Assembly (NCBI GenBank): GCA_036346225.1
Contig: JARFIW010000588.1
Coordinates: forward strand, 6,391,501 to 6,455,500
Reading direction: 5' to 3'
DNA length: 64,000 bases
DNA from: Platerodrilus igneus
Taxonomy: Eukaryota; Arthropoda; Insecta; Coleoptera; Lycidae
The position numbers were made by a program, and so were the translations under genes. Each line of letters begins with the position of its first letter. Within the stretch, counting starts at the first letter, position 1. Shown one piece after another: positions 57,392 through 64,000 of this stretch. The notes under the pieces are model-generated. The model saw only the letters and a program-made list of their open reading frames with translations, searched no databases and was not told where the DNA came from.

Positions 57392-58705
57392 CAGTATTGC
57401 CCGAAATAAACAGTACTGAAACTAAGTTGGCGGTGTTTTTATGCGTGCGCTGTCACACTCAAGTTAGCTAGTATAGACCTGTCAAGTAAACCTCAAACAA
57501 GTAATTAGTAGGGCCTAATTGTTAAAAATGGTGTTAAGTACAGAGGAGAAAGTGTTTCTGGTAGAGCATTATTTTCGTTCATACGGAATCGGCCGACGTA
57601 ATGGTGCAAGTTTGCTATACGTGTCTGATCAATTCACACAAAGGTTTAACAAACGTTCTCCAAGTAATGCTGTAATTTTGAAGGTTATTGAAAAGTTTAG
57701 AAATACAGGTAGTGTATTGTGCCAACGAAAAGGAAACTCGGGGCGTCCCAGGACAGTTAACAACAACAATAACCATGAACGTGTTTTGAGCAAATCTTAG
57801 AAAATCCAAAAGTCAGCCAGGCAAGGACAGCGTTACAACTTGATTTAAAAAGAACTTCCTTTCAAAGAATCCTGAAGGAGCTGGGTACATTTTCGTGTGT
57901 GATTCAGGTACATCAACAACTACATCCTCGGGATTATCGCAGTAGAGTGGAATATTGCGCCAGAATTCTCGCGTTACAGTATGAAAATCCTGAATTTTTG
58001 AAAAATGTTTGGTTTTCAGATGAAGCACATTTTCACTTGTCAGGCTATGTGAATCGTCGCACAAATCGATTTCTGGGCTTTGCCAGACTCGATGAGGTTC
58101 AAGAGGTTCCTTTACATAGTGAAAAAGTGAGTGTCTGGTGTGCTGTTTCCGGACACGGAATCATTGGTCCGTACTTTATCGAAGAGAATGGTAGGCAAGT
58201 CACACTTAATCAACAGAGGTACAGACAAATTTTAACACGATTTATCCCTGATCTACGTCAATTCTGTCGTGCACGTAACTTGGCATTTCAAAACCAATTT
58301 TTTCAGCAGGACGGGGCAACTTGCCATACTGCTGCCGTAATTCGTCAATTTCTTCAAGAACATTTTCCAAGCAAATTCATATCACGATTTACTGACTTCC
58401 ATTATCCTTCACATTCTCCAGACCTCACACCTCCAGACGCATACATTTGGGGCATGGCTAAAAATGCCGTTTTCAAACGGGCACCACACACCATCGATGA
58501 ATTAAAGGATGCCGTTAGAGTCTTCTTCGCAGCCCTGAGACAACCCTTATTCAATAACATGACCAGAAATTTAGAACATCGTTATGAAGTCTGTCTCGAA
58601 CGAGGAGGTGCACATTTAGAACATATAATAAAGTGTCAATAATATGTATTTTTTAAATATACAAAACAATTACAATTTCAGTACTGTTTATTTCGGGCAA
58701 TACTG
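57392..58705 (+). mobile_element. 1314-bp mariner-type transposon, DD41D
   Basis: Perfect 30-bp terminal inverted repeats (57392-57421 and 58676-58705; the ends read CAGTATTGCCCGAAATAAAC) flanked by TA (57390-57391 and 58706-58707). Removing the element rejoins the minus-strand RTE coding sequence (CACCTAG-TA-CTTCTTCGG). Length and termini are those of a standard compact mariner relative. One transposase frame fills it. Perfect termini and a nearly intact gene indicate a recent insertion. Confidence 0.95.
57528..58642 (+). pseudogene. Mariner-type transposase, one frameshift from intact
   Basis: DDE/D transposase, about 370 codons. The start at 57528 (MVLSTEEKVFLVEHYF) gives the HTH domain, with RPSNAV-like and GRPRTV motifs (GSGRP-type linker). 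One single-base shift near 57785 changes frame; the rest is open to 58642. Catalytic residues: Asp of VWFSDEAHFHLSGYVNRR (about 58018), Asp of FQQDGATCHTAAVIRQF (about 58310) and Asp of SHSPDLTPPDAYIWGMAK (about 58437), with 41 residues between the last two (DD41D). The last codons extend to 64 bp before the right end. Otherwise no missing residue is seen. Confidence 0.92.
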
Positions 58706-58707
58706 TA

Positions 58708-58945
58708 CTTCTTCGGCCCGTTTTCCCACCCATCTTTGTACAATTCTAATTAATATTTTAACACGCATGCTGTCAAACTTGCTTGACAATTTTCACATGT
58801 ATCCCTGCGTCTCTCTTTTTTTGTACAGCATCTTTTGAATATAGCGACGTTTGAAATTTTTGGGTATCTCGCCTGTCTCATACATATAGCTTACAAATTA
58901 GAAGTGACATTCTATTACTGCTTGTCCATCGGCATTTAGAGTTTG
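58708..58945 (-). pseudogene. RTE RT fragment, right part
   Basis: Continues 57061-57389 across the mariner: minus strand reads RIVQRWVGKRAEE-like sequence, then further 5' FVSYMYETGEIPKNFKR and ADGQAVIE. The element is 5'-truncated at about 58945. Confidence 0.8.
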
Positions 58946-59634
58946 CGAATTACAATTTCTATCTGGACTCAAAAATGTGAAAATTGACATACTAAAATTT
59001 GGGTAATTATGTATATTAGGAACACCTATTGAAATGAGTCAAGAATATCCAAATGGCAAGTAGTTCAGATCTACGGTAACAATTAAAACTTTGACCTTTT
59101 GCAATGCTGCAAAAATATGATATTATTCTGGATAAGCGACTGATGCTATTAGATAAACAAATAGAGATCTTTTAAAAAATTAAAAAACAGCTTAAAAATT
59201 GAATTAGTATAATTAGAATTTGCCAAAAAAGATACGAGAAATAAATTAGTTTATGTAATTGTACATTGTATTTTGTAGGTTTATTTATATTGTAAATAAA
59301 GGTCATGTTGTTTGAAGCTTATATGTTGTTTATAACTTATATACAGGGCGATTATTTAGCAAATAGATGTGAAAATTAATATTTGATAAAATTAGTTATT
59401 CACTTAAAAATGTATTTTTATATGAAATTCATTTATTTTGGGTGATCCTTCTTTAGACGAATTATACATAAAGAGATCGTGCATGTAGACATATTTTGAT
59501 AAGTGATGCATTCTTATTTAGTTAAGTATTTCAAACTAAAAAAAAATAAGTTGGTAGTAATTTTTTAATTCTAAAACCATACAAATTAATTTTTCTTTGA
59601 TAGCCTTGTCCTAAATGTCATATAGTCACAAAAC
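58946..59634. other. 3' flank of the EcKinase-like exon; no other feature
   Basis: AT-rich. It may include the 3'UTR of the minus-strand exon at 59635-60000; AATAAA-type hexamers occur on the minus strand (for example near 59280 and 59432) but none can be singled out. TATACAGGGCG at about 59341 resembles the recurring CAGGGTGT motif. Confidence 0.35.
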
Positions 59635-60000
59635 CTACAAATAATTGTATTTAACAAAATCACTGATAATTTCATCAATCTTTAGATTGCTAAATTCTTT
59701 ATCCTTGTCTGTCTCTGTACCAACGCCATAAAATATCATATATAATACATACACACTATACTTTTTCATGTGCTTAATCAGTATAGAGTAAGGGAAGATT
59801 TTAGTTGGGTTGTAGCCCAGCACATGCAGGTATGCTGATAAGACACTATAGTACAACTGCAACATGTATTCATAATGTTTAAAGCGAAATTCTCCATCTG
59901 TACTAGTGAATAAGAAGTAAGACAGATCTAGTGCTGGCGAGCCAATCCTTGCTGTTCTCCAATCTGTGAAACACACTTCTGTCGGTAGTGTTGAATGATT
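59635..60000 (-). CDS. EcKinase-like (CHK kinase-like) protein, last exon
   Basis: The EcKinase family (small-molecule kinases of arthropods, including ecdysteroid 22-kinase; formerly DUF1679/juvenile-hormone-inducible-like) phosphorylates alcohols. The exon begins at 60000 directly after a strong acceptor (minus strand TTTTTCTTTACAG) and runs 121 codons to TAG at 59635-59637. It has CFTDWRTARIGSPALDLSYF, which corresponds to the Asp-containing D(F/W)Q..R..SP..DL motif (metal-binding/activation segment), then FRFKHYEYMLQLYYSVLSAY and a helical C-terminus ending KYNYL. No frameshift or stop. The upstream exon with the catalytic HGD motif is not within the next 800 bp; a Gypsy element follows, so earlier exons lie beyond 64000 or are lost. 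Confidence 0.78.
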   Translation of the reverse strand, partial: NHSTLPTEVCFTDWRTARIGSPALDLSYFLFTSTDGEFRFKHYEYMLQLYYSVLSAYLHVLGYNPTKIFPYSILIKHMKKYSVYVLYMIFYGVGTETDKDKEFSNLKIDEIISDFVKYNYL

Positions 60001-60269
60001 CTGTAAAGAAAAAGGCATCAATTACAAAAAAAGTAATACAAAATTTTACTAAATAAAGTATAGTAGTTAGGAACTAGATATAAATTTACTTCCATTGAAT
60101 TCAATTAACAGTGTCAACTTGTTCGAATATGATGAACGTTTAATTGTTATTAGCTTTACGTTCAACAATTTATTTGTGTGTAATTAAATAGTGCCCTTAT
60201 TGACCATAATGGTACCTTTTTCTTGGCAATATAGGTATGTATATATTATATATATATAAATATATATAC

Positions 60270-60323
<54 letters not shown>

Positions 60324-60642
60324 GTATTCTTTTTGTAGGTTTCAGGTCTTCTTAAATAATCAGTACTCTTTTTTATAAATCTAAGCTTTCGGATATATTC
60401 AATCCTTTGTCAAAGATACTAAAATATACAGAAATAATAATACTGTAAAATTATAAAGGTATGCTGTTACTTACTAAAGCGAGGCTACAGATATAAATTA
60501 AAAATACATTTGTTTAGCAATACAAACATTAAAGATATAAACTTGTTGGAAGTTAGGTAAAGTTTGACATTTGACAGGTGTTTTATTTTGACTGAAAGCT
60601 CCCCTCTGTTTTTATATGTTTATTTAAATTTTAAATAGCATG

Positions 60643-60678
<36 letters not shown>

Positions 60679-60829
60679 TAGCAGCTGTTGTGTAGATTAC
60701 TGAATATTTTTAATTTATGTGTTAGTGGTTTGAATATATATATATATATATATATATTGTAACCAGCTACTACTACCACGTTTCTCTAATTTAAAACAAG
60801 TAATAACAAGAGTCTTTATTACTCACTAT
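60001..60829. repeat. Intron/spacer with (TA)n, (GT)n and (TA)n runs
   Basis: TA-rich run at 60238-60319, GT dinucleotides at 60644-60675, and TA dinucleotides at 60733-60758. The rest shows no gene. 60760-60829 (TGTAACCAGCTACTACTACC...) could be the end of another element or of the truncated Gypsy; it is not assigned. Confidence 0.75.
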
Positions 60830-61392
60830 TGTGGACAAGAAGGGAGCTGTTGGTCGTCGTCAAATCCGTAGAGCACTTTTACAAGTACTTATACGGCCGT
60901 AAATTCCTGATAAGAACAGACCATGCTGCACTAAAATGGTTACTGCAGTTTCGAAATCCTGAAGGGCAAGTTGCAAGGTGGATAGAACGACTGCAGGAAT
61001 ATGACTTTGACACAGAATATCGTGTAAGAACTAGCCATCGAAATACAGACGCTCTGTCAAAGCGACCTTGTCCGGTAGACTGCAATCATTGCTCCAAGAT
61101 GGAAGAGAAAATAAGTGTCATTCATAGTATGACGGTAACCGATGATACTTCGCAACCCGAAAGAATACGAGAAGACCAGGAGAATGACACCAAATTGGGA
61201 CGTATTATTGAGTGGAAAAGTAGAGGACAACGACCAGTTTGGGAAGAAATTAGTATTTCAAGTAGGAGCCTGAAGGCATACTGGACACAGTGGGATTCCT
61301 TGGTGATTGAAAATAGAATCTTGAAACGACGCCTGGAGTGTGAAGACAGCACTGAGAGACGACTTCAAGTGATAGTGCCGAGAAGCAGAGTG
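60830..61392 (+). pseudogene. Gypsy RNase H and start of integrase
   Basis: TRRELLVVVKSVEHFYKYLY and FLIRTDHAALKWLLQFRNPE (RNase H C-terminal part with catalytic Asp in TDHAAL), QVARWIERLQEYDFDTEY, then HRNTDALSKRPCPVDCNHC, the usual NADALSRRPC end of Gypsy RNase H. A tether follows, to LQVIVPRSRV, the lead-in to the integrase zinc-binding domain. Interrupted at 61392 by the inserted LTR. Confidence 0.92.
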
Positions 61393-61989
61393 TGTTACAT
61401 GCCGAAAATCGGTACGTAAACGTTTCTGTAAGTTCCTAATTTGTAAGTGATTTCGCGCCAATAATTTAAAAGACTTGCATTTCCGTCACTTTAGTTAGTT
61501 GCGTTGGCGCTCGAGATTGCGCAGACGCAAAATGAGCAAGAAGTGATGATTGCCGTCACGTCGGGACTAGTGAACTGAACGTCGGCAAGTGTGGTTATCT
61601 TTGTGCCGTTATCTTGTCTTCTCTTTCAGATATGTAGGTTTCTCTTTGTCTCTTGTACCTGTTATCGCTCCTACCTGTATTCATTTACCGTTTCGCTACA
61701 AAGAAGAGAGAAGACAAATTTGAATCTGACTCCGACGAGGAGGCAAAAGGACGACCCACGCCCAGAATGCTCAACCAACGCGGAGAGCCCGACGCGCGAA
61801 TAGCTGCCATGTATGAGGAGTCCTACAGTTTACGTGAGTACATTTATCTTTTTTGCATGTGATAATAATTTGATGATAAATATGACGTAACCGCTTATTG
61901 CGCAACATTTTGCAAATATCTATTGTGTTGCCAACTGTCGTAGTGGCTCTCACACATTACCCGCGAAGTGAAGTATAACAAGTATAACA
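61393..61989. mobile_element. Probable solo LTR (597 bp) with 4-bp target duplication
   Basis: Starts TGTTACATGCCG, ends AAGTATAACA, and is flanked by AGTG on both sides (61389-61392 and 61990-61993). TG...CA termini and a 4-bp duplication are those of LTR elements. Excision restores the host reading frame (PRSRV-PEVLQHL). It does not match the host element's own LTR start beyond TGTTAC. The right end has a short repeat (AAGTATAACAAGTATAACA). It contains a GC-richer, protein-like frame near 61700-61840 followed by GTGAGT. Confidence 0.82.
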
Positions 61990-61993
61990 AGTG

Positions 61994-62920
61994 CCGGAAG
62001 TGTTGCAGCACTTGCACGATGGTATTTCCGGAGGGCACTTTGGCGTGAAAAGAACTCTCGAAAGAGTGAGATTAAGCAATGAAGATGTGAAGGAGTGGCG
62101 CCGGAAATGTGAGTTGTGTGTCTCTGCAAATGGCTCGGTCACAAAACGGAAAGTCTCAATGAGACAGTATAACGTAGGGAATCCTTTTGAGAGAGTGGCT
62201 ATTGATATAGCTGGTCCGTTTCCTGAATCAGAGAACGGAAATAAATACATCTTGGTTGCAATAGATTATTTTACCAAATGGCCGGTGGCAGATGCTATAC
62301 CTAACCAAGAAGCCGAGACGGTTGCAGATGTACTAGTGAGGGAGTTGTCTTGTCGCTTTGGAGTTCCGTTGGAATTACACTCCGATCAAGGTCGGAACTT
62401 CGAATCAGCGTTGTTTTAAAACGTCTGCAATCATCTTGGAATCTGGAAGACTAGAACCACGTCACTTCATCCACCAATTGGATGGAATGATTGAAAGAAT
62501 GAACAGGACATTAGGAAAGTACCTAGTCAAAGTTGTCTCTGAACATCAACGAAACTGGGATCAATATTTACATTTGTTTCTACTGGCGTACCGATCTTCG
62601 GTACATGATAGCACAGGATACTCTCGCGTTTGCGTGATGTTAGGACGTGAATTGCGGCTACCAGGTGATCTTCAGTTTGGATTTAAACTTGGAGAAGAGA
62701 TTGCAGGTGAAGATTACGTTAGTAAGCTTCGTGAAAGATCAAATAGCATTCATGAAAATGTCCGAAAGAATATCCAGGCAGCAAGCGATCGAATGAAATC
62801 ACAATATGACAAGAGAACACAAGAAGGTGGTTACCAACCTGGAGATTTAGTGTTGTTGTACAATCCACAAGAAAACGTGGATTGTCGCCAAAACTACAAA
62901 GATAATGGGAAGGCCTGTAC
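61994..62920 (+). pseudogene. Gypsy integrase
   Basis: Joins element cDNA to host DNA. Zinc-binding domain: LHDGISGGHFGVKRTLERVR followed by CELC. Core: FERVAIDIAGPFPESENGNK (first Asp), WPVADAIPNQEAETVADVLV, then GVPLELHSDQGRNFES (second Asp), a shift near 62415, and LDGMIERMNRTLGKYLVKVV (catalytic Glu). The C-terminal part has FLLAYRSSVHDSTGYSR and MKSQYDKRTQEGGYQPGDLV (chromodomain-like/GPY region). Two frameshifts, one entering and one leaving the middle part. Confidence 0.92.
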
Positions 62921-63559
62921 GAAGTGTTAAAAGGATTTAATGATGTAGTGTACCGGATCAGAAGGTCTCCCCGTGGTAAACCGAAAGTGGTAAACTTTGG
63001 CCGTTTAATATATTATGCTGGCAACAACCAGGGGGACTTGAATAATGAGAATGGTGTGCGAAGAGTTATTAATCGTGAGCCAAATGTAGATTTTGAGAGT
63101 TTCATGGCGGCCTATGGTGGTTCCGCTAAGGCGAGATTTAGCGTTGTTGTTGAAAAACAGCAAGATCTGTTTAGAGCACCAGATGAGTATTCCCTTGCTC
63201 ATCGAGTAGCTCAGGACCTGCAAATGTCAAGAGGGATAGCTATTGTTTTCAAGAAAAAGTTTGGATGTGTGAATGAATTAGTACAAGAGTGGCCAACTGT
63301 AGGAAAAGCTGTGGTTCTTCAGGATAAAAATCGTTATGTTTACTATCTTGTTGCCAAAAATTATTCATGGCAGAGACCTAGTTATGGACATCTATGGGAG
63401 GCTTTACTGAATCTTAAGGCTAAGATGATGGAAAATGGAGTAACGAGACTAGCGGTGCCCAAGCTAGGCTGTGGACTGGATCGCCTAGATTGGAGAATAG
63501 TCCGAAATATGCTAGAAGTAATTTTCCAGGGAACCAACGTTCAGATCCTTGTTTGTTGA
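62905..63559 (+). CDS. Gypsy pol end fused to TARG1/OARD1-like macro domain
   Basis: Continuous frame; the first codons belong to pol (GLYEVLKGFNDVVYRIRRSP, GKPKVVNFGRLIYY: the GPY/F-like end), followed without a stop by a linker and, from about 63134 to 63556, a macro domain. It reads EKQQDLFRAPDEYSLAHRVA, MSRGIAIVFKKKFG, YVYYLVAKNYSWQRPSYGHL and TRLAVPKLGCGLDRLDW, the pattern of TARG1/OARD1-type macro domains, which remove ADP-ribose (from glutamate/aspartate, or from O-acetyl-ADP-ribose). The Lys in YYLVAK and Asp in GCGLD correspond to the TARG1 catalytic Lys and Asp. It ends by a stop at 63557-63559 at the natural domain end (VQILVC). No start codon, as part of pol. Confidence 0.88.
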
Positions 63560-63712
63560 TATCAACGGGTTGCCTACCAAGATCAAGAAAATAGTGTTGA
63601 CTGTTATTTCCCACGACTCGGTGGATGCACCAGAGGAGATAGCTGCCGATACCGTCATCAGTCATCGAATTGGCGTTAAAATGTATTTACAGTTACGAGG
63701 CGTAACGATTTT

Positions 63713-63725
63713 AAAGAGGGGGCAG
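63713..63725 (+). promoter_or_regulatory. Polypurine tract
   Basis: AAAGAGGGGGCAG directly before the TG that opens the 3' LTR; primes plus-strand DNA synthesis in LTR elements. Confidence 0.8.
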
Positions 63726-64000
63726 TGTTACGAGCTATTATTAGGCAACCCGTCAAACACACAAGCGCCGTAAGCAATGTACATTCTCCAGGAACCGAAA
63801 ATGTTTGAGCACATACCAGAGAATGAATCATCTATTTAATTCAGGGTATAAAAAAGATTGCTAATGAAGTATAGAGTTAGTCTATATCAGAATGCCGAAT
63901 ATAAATTATATCGTGTAAAGTTAAATAGTTAAGCTTTTGGAAGTCCAAGAGTAAACATAAATTTATATTATGTGAACGTGTCTATTGTACAGACAGCTTG
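63726..64000 (+). repeat. Start of Gypsy 3' LTR
   Basis: Begins TGTTACGAGCTATTATTAGG immediately after the polypurine tract and reaches the window end, so its length is unknown. A TATA-like GGGTATAAAAAAG at about 63845 could be its promoter. No second copy of this LTR is present upstream. Confidence 0.78.

Larger units (their letters stand above)
60830..64000 (+). mobile_element. Ty3/Gypsy LTR element, 5'-truncated, with macro domain
   Basis: Starts inside RNase H and runs through integrase, a GPY/F-like end, a macro domain, a polypurine tract and into the 3' LTR, which continues past the window. Gag, protease and RT are missing. Interrupted at 61393-61989 by a probable solo LTR. With that removed (597 bp plus 4 bp), RNase H and the first integrase part are in one frame. 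Two later shifts (about 62415 and 62900) cancel each other, so the pol-macro end is in the original frame. Confidence 0.9.

Noticed and set aside
63549..63773. 74-codon plus-strand frame overlapping the end of the macro domain
   Set aside because: It overlaps the polypurine tract and LTR start, and the macro domain already ends naturally in the other frame.

Overview
The window is eukaryotic and almost certainly arthropod, most likely insect. It is AT-rich, littered with (TA)n runs, and filled with retroelements and DNA transposons of types common in insects (CR1/Jockey-like and RTE-like LINEs, BEL/Pao and Ty3/Gypsy LTR elements, a Penelope fragment, Tc1/mariner and pogo-like transposons, foldback elements). 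Only two pieces of ordinary host gene are visible: an intronless replication-type histone H1 gene (minus strand, 26413-27081) with its histone 3' stem-loop, and the apparent last exon of an EcKinase-like (ecdysteroid-kinase family) gene (minus strand, 59635-60000). I saw no rRNA, tRNA or CRISPR.

Layout. 1-870: a 57-bp tandem repeat, then a G-rich minisatellite. 1-9.7 kb: plus-strand CR1/Jockey-like LINE copies interleaved with two BEL/Pao fragments; about 1 kb of LINE is present twice (2451-3440 and 4646-5640). 11.86-17.13 kb: a plus-strand RTE-like LINE whose 3' part repeats its own C-terminus/3'UTR module and carries a 995-bp insertion with a 12-bp target duplication. 17.2-21.3 kb: a minus-strand LINE with both ORFs, followed at 22.05-24.22 kb by a near-identical copy of its 5' half. 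25.8-27.6 kb: a GC-rich island with histone H1. 28.6-28.9 kb: Penelope GIY-YIG endonuclease remnant. 29.1-31.4 kb: a mariner-type element with 439-bp terminal inverted repeats and DD41D spacing. 31.5-33.7 kb: decayed transposase remnants. 34.5-41.5 kb: a minus-strand LINE split by a 4.8-kb segment bounded by (TA)n; this segment contains a foldback element with a hammerhead ribozyme in each arm. 44.9-51.3 kb: another LINE split by a second full-length RTE copy in the opposite orientation to the first. 51.9-58.9 kb: an RTE fragment holding a decayed pogo-like element (itself holding a 2.85-kb foldback element with sub-repeated arms) and a nearly intact 1.3-kb mariner. 60.8-64 kb: a 5'-truncated Ty3/Gypsy element whose pol is fused to a TARG1/OARD1-like macro domain, with a probable solo LTR inserted in pol and the start of its own 3' LTR.

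How it fits together. This is an insertion archive more than a set of cooperating genes. Several nestings can be read precisely because the broken element stays in frame once the insert is removed, or because target duplications remain. The most unusual signals are the pol-macro fusion (62905-63559) and the paired, oppositely oriented hammerhead ribozymes (37816-37859 and 38149-38192). Nearly all coding regions other than H1 are broken by frameshifts or truncation. Some differences between duplicate copies are short deletions or homopolymer length changes, so assembly error must be considered there.
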